Origin: Auxenochlorella pyrenoidosa
Taxonomy: Eukaryota > Chlorophyta > Trebouxiophyceae > Chlorellales > Chlorellaceae
Reading direction: 5' to 3'
NCBI GenBank assembly: GCA_001430745.1
Contig: KQ482057.1
Span: 304,052-368,051, forward strand
Length of the DNA: 64,000 bases
Shown one piece after another: positions 21,348-33,184 of the stretch. The position numbers and the translations under genes were made by a program. The notes beneath the pieces were generated by a model. The model did no database searches and had not been told where the DNA came from. It worked only from the letters and a program-made list of their open reading frames with translations. Within the stretch, counting starts at the first letter, position 1. Every line of letters starts with the position of its first letter.

Positions 21348-24300
21348 ATGCGGCGCCGCGGCGATGCCGATGCCGAGGATGGCGTTTTAGACTGGGAGAG
21401 CTTGCCTCGTAAAGTGAGCGGGGGCCCACGGCCACCTCAGTGGGGGACGCGTATGCATCGGACCCGGTTGTCGACGAGCGGGGCTATTGCTCGACTGCCG
21501 ACGTCGGCATTCGCTTAGGCACAGGGGTCCAGCATTGATTGCTCGACACCAGGGCCGCCGGCGCCCGCCCGCCCGCCGACTGCCGCCAACCTGCCGAGGA
21601 GGTCCTTTTTCCTTTGGCTGCAGGCTTCCAAGCAGCGCGACGTGCAGAGGGCTGCACCTGCTGAGCTCCCTATCCGTGCGCCCGCGCATGGTGCAGAGGC
21701 TGGAGGGGCATGGGTGGTGCCTGAGCTTCTATCGCACCCGCACACGGCAACTCATGTGGCAGTGGAGGGGGTTGCAGTGGTGGACGATTTGGCAGAGCAG
21801 CAGCGGCAACAGCATCCAGCACAGGAGGAGGTGCAGGGGCAGCATAAAGAGGGAGCACGCAAGCGCAAGGCAGAAAGCGCCCATGGGCTCGTTGAACCTG
21901 TGTGCCGAGGTGAGGTTTGGCGCCGTTACACGACGGCTTCAGGTCAGCCACCGGCTTTTTGCTGGCGTTCTCAGCCCGTTGAACCACGAATGCAACAGCA
22001 TGGAATCGACACAGCCCTGGCAAGCATCCCTGCAGCGCGCCCCAATTCGGGCCTGGGCCCTGGTGAAGCCCTGTCCGAAGACGTCCGGAGGCAAGAGGCC
22101 AAGCAGCAGCTGGCCATCGCCGCGCAGCAGCTGTTGCAAGACCCAGAGAGGCAGCTGCCCCAGCTCAAGGCGCTGCTGGAGCTGCTGCGCGACAAGGACG
22201 GTCAGGTGCCGGCCTTAGCTAGTGCTGTGCTTGCGGCTAGCCGCTCACCTTGACTTCTGTCGGTGCCCAGCCGTGCAGGAACTGCTGAATCAGCCTGGTG
22301 TGTAGCCTGCTTGCGTACTTGACGCGACGCACTTCATCATTCACGCAGGTCTGCCGGCTAGCAATGCTGACACTGCTCGCCGTGTTCAAGGACCTGCTCC
22401 CAGCATATCGCATTCGACCTGTCGTCGATGAAGAAGAAGCCGGCAAGGCAAGGAATCGCTTGAGGCCAAAAATTGAGCGTGATCTTTTTCTTTGCTATCG
22501 ACTCTTTTCTGACACTTGTGCTCAGTTTGCAAACTTGCATTGTTTTGTGCAGCTCTCCAAAGACGTGCGTGCGCTCAAGGTGTACGAAAAGGCGCTCCTG
22601 GACGGCTATCACACCTATCTTCAAGCATTGCAGCAGGTGAGCATGCGGTGCCTTTGTTCTATGGATCTTGCATATAATCACACCTCTCGGTGCAGCGTGT
22701 ATCAATACACTCGCATGACGTTGTGCTGTTTACAATGCACGAAGCCACAAGACGCTCTTCCCACTACAGACACTCAAGCGCAGCAGCTCTGGGCAGGCAC
22801 CACTGCAGCACGGCCGCGTTGCCATCAAATGCATGGCTGGCCTGCTTCTGGCTGCTCCACACTTCAACTACAGATCAGGTAACAGCAAGGAGCAGGGCCA
22901 TCCCTGGTTTGGCCTGGTGTTTGCATGTGAGGCTCCATTGTTGAGCTCGTGCCTGCTGAGCATCCTTTGTCACTCCTGCGCAGACTTGCTGCAAGCGTTG
23001 GTGACCTGCCTTCCTCACAAGGATTCGCAAGTCAGGTGAGGAGAGAGCTGCTCAACAGTAGATGTCATGTTGCCGGTGCTGTTGGCATGGGGGGAAATTG
23101 CTAAGATGCTAAGTTTGTTCCCACCCATCGCCTGTTTTTTTGTCACAGGAATGCTGCACAAGATGGCCTCGGCGCGCTGCTCTCCGGCAGCTCTGGAGAT
23201 GGGGAAGTGGCTACCGAAGCAGTTCAGGCACGTTATGTTTGTTGTGCCAGGGTCCAAAGGTGACCTTGACGTCGTTTGGCCAGGTTGCCTTGTGCATGCA
23301 CCACGTATTTAGTTGCACGGCATCTCACTGTGGCACGGTGGCTGCCAATGTGCAGCTGATTGCTGACCTTGTGCGACGCCTGGATTGCGTCGCCCATCCG
23401 GCCTCGCTGGACTGCCTGCTAAACCTACGCTTCCCAGACATTGTGGTACCCGTCTCTTCCTCGGGTATGGCACATTACCAAGCAAAGAAGGGCACGCCAG
23501 TGGTATCTTCTTTGCCATGGCACAGTAGCACTTGCCCACCAAACCCAAGGTGTTGCTTGGTGCCAGCTCCCACCAGTTCAAAAGCTTGTGTGCTGCAGAT
23601 GCCGGCAGTTCGAAGAAGAAGCTGAAGAAGGCGCGGGATGGCGTGGATCGCAGCTTTTTGGAGGCCCAGGCACGGTTGGGAAAAGCTGCCAAAGTGCAGC
23701 AACAGGGCTTCTTGATGCCACGGAACGCTTTGCAGAATCTGGATTTGGATGGGGCTAAGGCGGCCCATCCATGCATACAATTACCCGCAGGCAGCTGTTG
23801 CCATGGCTGACCGGCGTGCTAACCAGACTGCAACAGTGGAGGCCCTGTTCGAGCTGCTCTTCAGGCAAGTGGAAAACTTGCAGTGCAAGTTTTCCATTGG
23901 AAATGTCGAGGTCAAGGGCGCAAGCGCCCGTGGAGATGTGGTAGCAAGCAGACGCCTTGAAGTCTCACTAGGCCGATGGGCAAGCCTGTTCTGTCATGCA
24001 GGGTTTTGAAGACCTGCACTGCATCAACCTTGATGCAACAGCAAGAAGGTGCCGGGCGTGCTGCTTGGTGTTGTTTCACTCAAAAAGCGCCTGCATTGTC
24101 TGTTTTTTTGCTGTGCTTTGAGCCTGCTGCCAATCGCTTGCTGTGCGGTGCACTTTCCTAGCTTCATCCTAGCCCTTTGTGCAGGCTCGCCGCTATCCAG
24201 GGCTCAATTCCTGAAGAAGTTTCCCCTTCTCTTCCCAGCACTGCGCCTGCTGAGCAAGAATGTGCATCTGCTTGGGTGAGTGCAGCCCAGAGGAATGGCA

Positions 24301-25791
24301 TGTGCAGGTCTGACACTGTGAACACTTGTACATTGTGCTCAGAGGCAGCTTTTGTTTTGTGCTGTGCAGCATGGAGTACATCCAGGGCATCATGGGGGAG
24401 CTGCGGCGGCTACTAAGCACCAGTGCCTTGCCGCCCGAGGAGCGCTTGCGTGTGCTGTTGACGGCCGCAGAGCTGGTGCAGGCCGAGGTGGGAAGCGACT
24501 GGCAGCGCGGGCTATTTGCAGCCATGCCCGTGTCTGTTCATGCCACTGCCAATTCATCACCATTTTTTTAATGGTCTGCCAAAGCTGTTTGCAGGGCGAG
24601 ATGCTCTCTGCGGAGCACGCAAACTTCTTCTCAGAAACATATGCTGCCCTTGTGCACACCATGCTTGTGCCACTGCTGGAGCATGGCTTTAGGGTGCCTT
24701 CCAACATAGGATATCCCTCCAAGGGGGAGGAGGACACCATTTTGACGGCTATGATTGCCTCGCTCAATGCAAGCATGAAAGCTGGCGAGCAGGTGAGTAC
24801 TTTCGAGCATCGAATCGCGCACAACAGAGGTTTTTTTGGCCTGTATCTCCTCTTGGTTCACAAAGATTTGTCAGCCTCATTGGTTCCGTGTGGCCCCCTG
24901 CAGGTGTGTTTCCTGGTCCCCAGCGTTGTGCAGGCCCTTGTTCTGGAAGCCAAGGCACTAGATACTCCACGGCAGGTGGGATGTGGCCTGCCCCTGCCCT
25001 TCCACTGTGCGACCCTTGATATGCGGGTTGCACCACAGCCGAATCCACAGCTTGAAATAGTGTTACCCATAAGCAGTGTTCTCCTTTCTTTGGCAGAACC
25101 TGTGTCAGCTGCACCACAAGGGATGGCAGCCCAATTAACAGTGGTTTTCCTTGGTCCCGCAGGCCGCGTTTGCCAAGCGTATGCTAGCAGTCGTTGGGGC
25201 AGCTGGGGACTCTGGCCTTGCAATGGGCCTGTTGTGCCTTCTGCAGCGCATGCTGAGGTGAGCAGCCTGGTGCAGTAGGACGTGGTACATATTTGCCATG
25301 CGCTCCCAAGCAGTCTCTCACCCCCTGGTTGAAGGGCTTGCACGGCATGCTGCTCTGCAGGCGCTCGCGTAGACTGCAGACCATGCTGCAGCATGAGGCT
25401 GGCGGAAGTGCCGCACAGCGATACATGCCTGATGCAACCGACCCTGGGGAGGTGGGAACGGCAAGGGAAGGCCCACAGTTGCAAAGAGGAGGGCTCGGAT
25501 TAGCAGTGTGCTGCAATGTACCGTGCTTGGCACTCTATTGATCATGACCTGCTCCCTTCTTGGTATTGCCTGTTTCTTCTGCAGGCTCGCGCCCTAACTG
25601 CGCCCCTCTGGGAGCTCAGCCTGCTGGCAAGGCACTACCACCCACATGTTGCGGCAGCTAGCAAGCACCTTGCAGCAGGCGGTCCAAGCAGCCTGCTGCC
25701 GGCTTATGGTGCTGTTGCAGGTTTCTCTGCATCGTACTCAACATGCACTGGAGGATTTCGGCCCGATGTGGGGAGAAGGCAGAATGCATAG
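21348..25791 (+). CDS. NOC3: NOC3-like nucleolar complex protein (ribosome biogenesis / replication licensing)
   Basis: NOC3 proteins act in the nucleolus in 60S subunit maturation and, in yeast, in replication initiation. Exons read in order: RRRGDADAEDGVLDWESL start; LQDPERQLPQLKALLELLRD; LTLLAVFKDLLPAYRIR (the most diagnostic NOC3 motif); LSKDVRALKVYEKALL; AGLLLAAPHFNYRS; ALVTCLPHKDSQVR; NLRFPDIV; KKKLKKARDG; TATVEALFELLFR; GELRRLLSTSALPPEER; AAFAKRMLAVVGAAG; and near the end LWELSLLARHYHPHV, typical of the NOC3 C-terminus. The start at 21348 is the first ATG of the acidic N-terminal exon. The middle (about 23800-24300) is hard to splice and some exons there are uncertain. A possible GC-AG intron lies at 22448-22552. 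The gene is convergent with DXS. Confidence 0.87.
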
Positions 25792-25852
25792 CAAGTTTTG
25801 AGTTCATGTACGCAACTGCGCCACTGCCAGGTGTTAACACCCAACTTGTGCA

Positions 25853-25960
25853 TGACGAAGCAGCAGCTTCTTTGGACACTCCTTGCCAAGTGTGCAATGC
25901 GCAACCTGACGAAGCAGCAGATTCTTAAAGCACTCCTTTCCAAGTGTGCAATGCGCAACC
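25853..25960. repeat. Two-copy tandem repeat, 54-bp period
   Basis: TGACGAAGCAGCAG starts at 25853 and again at 25907; the shared part includes CAAGTGTGCAATGCGCAACC. Two imperfect copies lie in the 3' region of NOC3, between the stops of NOC3 and DXS. Otherwise this 330-bp convergent spacer shows no gene. Confidence 0.85.
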
Positions 25961-26120
25961 AACCTCCCACATGCCCGACAAATTCAGTCACTGTCACTGC
26001 CTGGCACACTGATCCAGCCACGTGTACGTGGTTACCAGATGTAGTTGTCTGAGAATCAGAGCAGGAGAGCTCAGTCCAGTCTACATGGCGTTCCTGTCTT
26101 GTCTCCATCTCATTGCTGAT

Positions 26121-29100
26121 CTAGTGGGCAAGAGATTTCTTCCTGCCCAGCACTGCAAGTGCGGTTGCAGCGATGTGCGAGGCGTCCACACCCGCTTCCG
26201 CCAGCTGCTCCGCCTGCACGCACCGAAAGCATTCAGTTGTGACTCGGCCAAGGAGGCACTGCCTAACCAGGTGCTGGGATTGGGAGAACCTGGAAAAGCA
26301 ACGGGTAGGAGGCAGGCTGAAAATTGGGGAGCATGTGACAGCAGATATAAGTACCTGTGTCCCGTGCTCAATGTATCGATCGGGCAAAGTCATGGGCCGG
26401 AACTTAAGGTTGCCATCCATGAGACCATCCAGGCACAGGAACTGCGAGGAGGGAAAAGAGGCAGCGGGGAGGTTGTCTATGGGGAACTCATACTTGGAGG
26501 GCTTCATGCTTGCTGCTGAAGCAGTTCAGCCTCGTGCTGACAGCCGCATGAAAGTAGTGCGCCATTGGGTGCCCACCTGCATGACATGAGAGGCAAAGCC
26601 GCCTATCGAGCCCTCCTCCACTGTGATCATCACGGGGTGCTCCTTGGCCAGCTTGCGCAGCATGTCTGTGTCCAGCGGCTTGCAGAATCGAGCGTCCACC
26701 ACGGTGGCAGACACCCCCGACTGCGAGGAGAGGTGAAACGAGCCTGCTTTGTGCATGTGCTGGCAGCGAGGTATGTGCTGCATGACATGCCAGCATACAT
26801 GCTCTTTGGTTCCCATGCAGTACAGATGTGCAAGCACTGCCCCCTGAACGCACCAGCTCAAGCAGCTCAGCAGCAGCTAGGCAGTCGTTGACCGGGTTGC
26901 CATAGCCAACCAGCGCAACGTCAGCGCCGCCTCGCCGCAGCCGCATCTTGCCAATCTGTTGCAGCGCAGCAGAGTGCCAAGGACAAGCAAACGGGTGAAA
27001 CAGAGGGGCGGGCGCCACTGACATTCACATGCATAGGTTTCAAACTCGCAGGCATGGCCCCATGAGCTCACCGGCAGAGGGGTTCCCTTGAGGTCTGGCG
27101 CAATGCCTTCGCTAGCCAGGTCCAACCCAACGCCAGTGCCGCGGGGGAACCGGAAGCACGATGGCCTGCACGGCAGAGTTCTCAGTGACGAGTGGAGCCA
27201 AGCTTGCAGGGTGCAACTGCACATCGCTACATATTGGCATGCCACTCACCGGTCGTCGATGGCTGCGCAGGTGGCCACCATGTTGATCAGCTCCGCTTCA
27301 TTCGAGGGTGCCATGCACACAATGTTGGGCAGGCATGCCATGTATGCCACATCAAAGGCGCCGCAATGCGTGGCACCGTCGGCGCCCACCAAGCCGGCAC
27401 GGTCCATTGCAAAACGCACTGCAGAACGGGGAAAGTAACGCAAGGGGATGGATTGGCACAATCTATACAATTTCTATATTGTTTACAACAACTACAACTG
27501 GCGGGCACAGTACATGTTCCCGTTGCCACACATACATCTTTGCGTGCAAGACAAGCTGCCGCCTGAGACGAGCACCTCTTGCCAGGAGGATGAAGCTGCA
27601 GCCGCACCTGGCAGGTTCTGCAGGGACACATCGTGCACCACCTGGTCGTATCCGCGCTGCAAGAACGATGAGTAGATGGCCACAAACGGCGCCAGGCCCT
27701 CGCATGCCAGGCCGGCAGCAAAGGTTACGGCGTGCTGCTCGGCAATGCCCACGTCATACACGCGCTCGGGAAACACCTGCATTGTGCAGGAAAAGAAGGC
27801 GCCTTCAAGTGGCGGGTCGACCCCGACATGCATGAATGAGTACTGAGAAGCGCAGTCACCTGACTAACACAAGGCAGTTCTCTGCCCCAACATGAGATGC
27901 CAATACTTCACTTACCTTCTCGAATCGGTTCATGCCAGTGCCACCGCCCATTGCTGCATGGATGCCCACGATGCGCGCATCCTTCTTGGCCTCCGCCACC
28001 AGGGCATCCGCAAAATAATTGGTGTATGACTGGGCCTGCAGGCAATGGGCCGTACACCATGAGATTGCCATGAACGTGCCATCGGCTTGCCTACGCGCCC
28101 TAACTGAGACGGCTGAGGAGCAGCTTTAAGCCAACTTCCACTGACTTGGACAAGAGAGGTGAAAGCCGCCAGGAGGAGCGTTCAAGGGTTCCTTGAATTT
28201 GCCTGTGATGCCTTTGCCTCACCTGCGACTTGGCCTTGATCTGCTTGCCAGTCACAGTGTCGTACTGAACGACGCCGTGCATCTTGTCCGAAGCACTCTC
28301 TGCTGGGAGGTAGCCACGGCCCTTCTCGGTCACAACATGCAGCAGCACCGGGCCAACAGTATCAGTGGCCTTGATCTCTGCAGATAGAAAGGCGAGAAGG
28401 GAACACGCAGCAGATGGCGCACACATCAGCCCAGCGCTGCTCTGCACCTCCCCTTTGTGTGTGCAAGCAGTCTGACGCTGCATGCACGCGCACAGCAAAT
28501 GCACGGTGACACACCAAGCTCGTGCACGCCGCTGGCACAGCCAGCTTGCCTGTCAGCACGTCGATGAGGTCCTGCAGGTTGTGCCCGTCCACAGGACCGA
28601 TGTAGTAGAAGCCCAGTTCCTCAAAAAGGGTGCTGCCTGTGCCGCTGATCATGCCGCGTGCATACTCGTCAATCTTGGCTGTGGCATTCTGAATCACGCC
28701 CGGCAGCTGCTTGGTCACGCCCTTGGCAATCTCACGCAGCTCGCGAAGCTGCTTGTTGGCCTGCACTTGGAGCAAGAAAAGTGCTGCACTTGCATCGCTT
28801 GGCATTGTGAAAAAGCCACGGCTTGGCCCAGCAGAAAGGGCAAATAGTGGTTGCGATCAAGCAGCTGACAGCATAAACCACACTCACTGGCTGGCATCAG
28901 GTTTGCTCACCTGGAGGCGGGCCAGAGCAGAAGACAGAGCACCCACGGGCTCCTGGTTCTTGCCGTTGTACTGGGTGGGCAGCGATACCTGCATTGACAA
29001 CGGCAGGAAGGAGGGTGGGCCCTGCAGCTCCGTGCATGGTGCAGCTAGAGCCGAACAAGGCACCGCCTTCTATGGTGGGCAGCATGCGCTCTCCACCTGC

Positions 29101-30337
29101 TGGTTGTCGTTCAGGATGACCAGCATGTTGGTGTCCAGAAAGCCGGCATGGTTCATGGCCTCGTAGGCCATGCCGCCTGTGATTGCGCCGTCGCCAATGA
29201 CCTGCGCGACCACGAGGGGTGGCCTTTGACCTGGCCCTGCAGCTGCTTGCCAAGCTGGGATTCAGGGAGGCAGACTAGAAGGCCAGCACCTAGAAGAACA
29301 CCAAGAAGGACAACCATGTTGGGTGCGCTGCATGCTGTTCCAAACCCACGCACCGCCACCACGTTGTTCTTGCGTCCCTTCACGTCGCGGCCCACAGCCA
29401 TGCCGAGGGCAGCGGAGATGGAGGTGGAGCTGTGACCAGCACCAAAAGGGTCGTATGGCGACTCAGCGCGCTTGGTGAAGCCTGCACGCAGAGAGGGCAA
29501 GAACAACTTGAGCCCCAGCAGCAGGGTGGTCGGGTCGAGAGGCCAGGTGCATGGTGCAGTGGGTTGTATGGCTGCCGTGGCACCCACCTGAGAGGCCGCC
29601 CTGCTGCCGGATGGTGTGCATGCGGCTGCGCCGCCCAGTGAGCATCTTGTGGATGTATGCCTGGTGGCCCACGTCCCAGATGATTTTGTCCTCGGGCGTG
29701 TTGAACACATAATGCAGCGCCAGCGTCAGCTCCACGACGCCGAGGCTCGAGCCCAGGTGTCCACCCGTCTTGGCCACAGTGTGGATCAGGTCTGCACCGC
29801 AGCATCGGAGCAGGGGTGCAAGCCTTGATGCATAGCAGGTGGTATTCCACAACGAGCCGGCCCAAGGAAGGCAACACGCGGGGCCAACACTTTGCGCCAA
29901 GTCGCGGCCTTCTCCGTACTCTGCACGCACCTGCGCGAAGCTCTTTGGTCAATTTCTTGAGGTCATTGATGCCCAGATTCTTCAGGTGAACCGGGAAGTT
30001 GACGGTGTCGAGCAACGGCGTGGGGGGCCCAGTTGCCTGCACCGCAGGCAGCAGCAGATGGGGCGCTAGAACAGCGGCTGGATGGCGCGCAGGGCGCAGC
30101 AGGCTGCAGAAGAGCACATTGCCCCGGACGCGGCACGATTTCACCCACCTCCCACTCCTGCAGCTCATCCACGCTCAGCGTGTCCCATGCGCTGTTGTTG
30201 TCAGCTGCGGCTGCAGCCACGGCGCCTGCACGCCGCGGCACGGCAGCGCGTCGGCGGCGGTGGCGCTGGGTGCCGCTCCACAGTGCCGCTCCCTGGCCCG
30301 CCCATTGCGTACAGCCCAGGGCGACAGCAGGCATCAT
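26121..30337 (-). CDS. DXS: 1-deoxy-D-xylulose-5-phosphate synthase, plastid
   Basis: The thiamine-diphosphate enzyme that condenses pyruvate and glyceraldehyde 3-phosphate, the entry step of the plastid MEP isoprenoid pathway. Minus-strand exons in order: an Arg/Ala-rich transit peptide starting MMPAVALG (30337), [76 protein letters not shown], the ThDP motif [73 protein letters not shown] (catalytic Glu), [47 protein letters not shown], and the C-terminal [17 protein letters not shown] ending KKSLAH then TAG. It is complete and intron-rich. The usual Pro in GADGPTHCG is Ala here. Confidence 0.95.
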
Positions 30338-30854
30338 CGTTCCTCCTTGCTGCACTCGGGGGAGCAGTGGGAGCGGCGTGGTGGGGGACCTCGCCGGTTT
30401 TCGCGCTGCCGATGAGCTCTGCCGGCGCATTGCATGCGGGAGGGAGGCTCACCAGCTGCCACGAAGTGCGGCGAGGGACGCAGCCCCGCTGAGTTGCCTG
30501 GGCGCACCCAACGCAAGCGGCCTCCACCTAGCGGGGGGCAGAGCTTTGGAGCCGTTCAGCACAGGGAGCCAACTGAGTGCCGGATGATGGAGGGATGGAT
30601 GTCGGACAGCACGGCATAGCACGGCCCTGCTGCAGCGGAGCCTGCAGCGATGAGTCGTAGGGGAAGAGGCCCCAGATTATCGCGATCTCTGTGGTTGCGA
30701 AGGTGAAGGGGCTGCCGGCGGGGGTGTGTCGCTCAGCAGCGCCGGCACGCCGCCACCGGCGGCGCGCTCCGCTCCGGGCCTGCGCCAAAGGCGCAGTCCC
30801 CTCCCTCCACTGCGCGCCCTCGCGCGTGCCTGCGCTGCTCTGCTCCAGTGAATC
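30338..30854. promoter_or_regulatory. GC-rich upstream region of DXS, possibly a bidirectional promoter
   Basis: This 517-bp segment lies between the DXS start (minus) and the first ATG of a possible plus-strand gene at 30855. It is GC-rich and has no convincing exon. No named promoter element can be asserted. Confidence 0.4.
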
Positions 30855-31034
30855 ATGCCTGGCAGGTGCGTCGTCATGCGTTGCACGGTTGGGCGAGGCG
30901 AGCGCGCGCTGTGTTCGGCTGGTCAGAATGGGACCGGCGGCCGTGATGCATTCAAGTTGTTCGACCTAGTCAAGAACAATGTGGCCAAGGAGTGGGCAGC
31001 TGTAGACAGGGAGTCGTTGAGCGTGGGTGTATGA
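30855..31034 (+). CDS. Possible small gene or first exon, unrecognised
   Basis: An open frame from ATG 30855 (or 30876) to a TGA at 31032-31034 encodes about 59 residues. The second half looks like real protein, with an amphipathic helix (GRDAFKLFDLVKNNVAKEW) followed by AAVDRESLSVGV. I do not recognise a family. The ATG is followed by CAG-GTGCGT, a good donor, and GC-GTGGGT or GG-GTGTAT near the end could be donors, so this may be only the first exon of a longer gene. It would be divergent from DXS. Confidence 0.35.
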   Translation: MPGRCVVMRCTVGRGERALCSAGQNGTGGRDAFKLFDLVKNNVAKEWAAVDRESLSVGV

Positions 31035-31450
31035 AGCTAAGATGGGCGGCGTGGGGGCTTGGCGACGCGACGGCGCGCCGCGGCGGGCCTGTCCTTGCGC
31101 ACCTGCAGTCATACAGGAGCATGGGTTTTGCAGGTTTCCAGGTGGTGTGTGCAGTCAGGGGATTAGATCTGGCGTTGGATACCGGGGGTGCCGCAGGGTG
31201 GGCAAGGCCCCCCTGGGAGGGTAAGGCGGCATGAAGCCCTGCCCAAACTCTGATAGGATGAGTTCCCCTCGACTGCTCCTGCGTCCGGCTCTTGAGGGCT
31301 GTCCGAGAGGAACCATCAGACAGGCGCGGTGTGCAAGCCATGTGCTGTCAGACCCACCTGAGATCCATGTATCGAACAAAAGACCTCATAGTGGAGGACC
31401 AAACGCCCGCGCCGTCCTCAAACATCCCCGAGCATAGGGTGCACTCCGGC
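31035..31450. other. Unassigned stretch right of the small ORF
   Basis: Open frames exist on both strands, but none gives a recognisable domain or a consistent set of splice joins. Confidence 0.4.
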
Positions 31451-31456
31451 GGCAGG

Positions 31457-31850
31457 TCAAACTGCCATGGGCACATGTCGGGTGCCCCCGGCAACTGGAG
31501 CATCCGAGCCCACCATCGGGTTGGAGACAGAGTAGACGCCGACGTGGTGGTTGATGATGAAGCCAAGGACTGAGCCCTGCAGAGGTCATGATGGTGCGTT
31601 CCCAGGGACCAGCGGGTGGTTTGCGGGGGGAACCAATCGAGCCGCTGAATGCCGGCAGGGTGGGTAAGAGAAGGGGCAGGTGCGCTGCTGGAGGGGCCAC
31701 AGGTCCCCGCTTGGCCCCCCAAACGGGAGAGCGACGACCATTGGTGATGGCACAGTGGTCACGATGTGAAATGACCAGCACAGACCCTGGATGTACTTGC
31801 CTGCAGAGATGGTGACGCAGTGCTACAAAGCACTGAATAGCTGGCATTGC
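31457..31850 (-). other. Minus-strand exon-like ORFs, unrecognised
   Basis: Two segments join in frame on the minus strand with GT-AG ends. One ends at 31739 and reads GKYIQGLCWSFHIVTTVPS. The other, 31576-31457, reads SVLGFIINHHVGVYSVSNPM and runs to a TGA at 31457-31459. The 162-bp intron between them fits local sizes. Upstream exons are not clear: linking an earlier segment near 31890 would need an implausible 26-bp intron. I recognise no family, and it could be a decayed gene. Confidence 0.3.
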
Positions 31851-32146
31851 ATGCAACAGTGGGAAAGTGGACAGTCATCGGCTCCCGGACCTGCAACATG
31901 AATTGGGAGAGGGGCACATGTGGAAACAGCAGAACAGTAGTAGAGCTGCATACAGGAGTAAAGGTGCTAGGCACAAAGAGCAGCAATCTGGGCGGGGGTG
32001 GTGCGCCACCAACCTAGTCTACTCTAGTCTTACAACTTGTCGCCCGAAGGCTTGCACTAGGCCCAAAGGCCACAGATTGTGTGAAAATGTGCGGCCCTAG
32101 AAGCGCCACCAGCAGGGTCTCGCTATCAGCATGAACCTCCTGGCAC

Positions 32147-32292
32147 GAGAAGCTGAACAGGGGCTGCTTTCTGCTCCCGTCCGTTCCAGGCACTGACGAC
32201 AAATCTGGGATGGGAAAGCGAGAAGCTGAACAGGGGCTGCTTTCTGCTCCCGTCCCTTCCAGGCACTGACGACAAATCTGGGATGGGGAAGC
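32147..32292. repeat. 73-bp tandem duplication
   Basis: Two head-to-tail copies start at 32147 and 32220 (GAGAAGCTGAACAGGGGCTG...) and differ at only a few bases (one G/C and one A/G difference are seen). The period is not a multiple of three, so the duplication would shift any reading frame across it. Confidence 0.92.
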
Positions 32293-32693
32293 GGTAAGGT
32301 GATGAGCACACTGCATGCAAGCTACTTCCCAGCAGTCAGAGGCTGGCGGTGCACAAAGGGACGACTGGGCTGAAAATCGGGCCGAAAACCCTAAGCTCCG
32401 TTTAAAAAATGCAACCTAAATCCCCACCCTAAAAGTAAAACAACCCAAGATCCCAACCCCCAAAAGTGGCAAGCTGGCATCTTGACTTGGTCGGCGCGGC
32501 ATCACGTCTGTTGCTGCTCTTTGGGGCTCGGCATGGTGCACACCCAACAACAGGTGGCCCACGCATAGACAGGACTGTAGCGGCATTTCCTTTTCTTGGC
32601 ATGCAGTCCAAGCATCCCAAGCGCGCCAGGGCCGATTTTGCGTTGGCCTGCTGCAGTCTGGGGGCCCAGGTTTGGCAGAGACCCTAATGACTC
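32293..32693. other. Spacer between the 73-bp duplication and repeat copy 2
   Basis: I see no exon here. Weak similarity to the left flank of repeat copy 1 (a shared CCAGGTTTGGCAG-like stretch) suggests that the repeat may extend left in diverged form. Confidence 0.4.
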
Positions 32694-33049
32694 TGTGCCG
32701 CCGCGCGCCGCCAAGCCTGCTGCGCGTCGCCCCCATGCCGGTGCCTTCTTCTCCGCCCTCCTGCTCCCCCGAGGCTTGGGCGCTGCAACAAGGAGTGGGG
32801 GGCTCAAGCACTGCCCGACACCCGAGAAACAACAAGTGAACCCAAAGAGTGGCGTTCCCCTGCTGATAATACCCAGCTCCTTCCTGTCATTGACTCACAA
32901 TACCATCGGGCGGCAACCGCCGTATTTTGCGAGCCAAGGGCAGACAGCCTTTCTGAAAGGTGGGGGTCGGGAGCTGCCCTACAGTCACCGCCCCCGCAGC
33001 CGAGCTTCCGTCAGGGAAGAGGAGGGGCTCGGGGGACGGAGGGAAGGGC
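32694..33049. repeat. Dispersed ~360-bp repeat, copy 2
   Basis: A direct repeat of 19807-20165. The core is nearly identical over more than 250 bp, including AACAACAAGTGAACC and CGTATTTTGCGAGCCAAGGG. It ends 135 bp before the first ATG of the TAF6 model, almost the same distance as copy 1 from its gene. Confidence 0.88.
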
Positions 33050-33184
33050 CCCCGCGCACCCCTGCCCCGGGCCTGCGCTCCACCGTCACTGCTTCCCTGC
33101 CAGGAGGCGCCACGGCGCTGTGAAGTGGCACTTGCTTCCACCTTGCGCACACTTTTCATGCAGGTCTTTCTTTGACACAGGCCA

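Noticed and set aside
21910..21942. A 33-bp intron in NOC3 exon 2 (GTGAGG...TTCAG)
   Set aside because: It is too short for this genome, and the frame is open through it, so it was kept as coding.
31827..31890. Additional minus-strand exon (MTVHFPTVACNASYSVL) joined to the segment ending 31739
   Set aside because: The join keeps frame but would need a 26-bp intron, far shorter than any other here.
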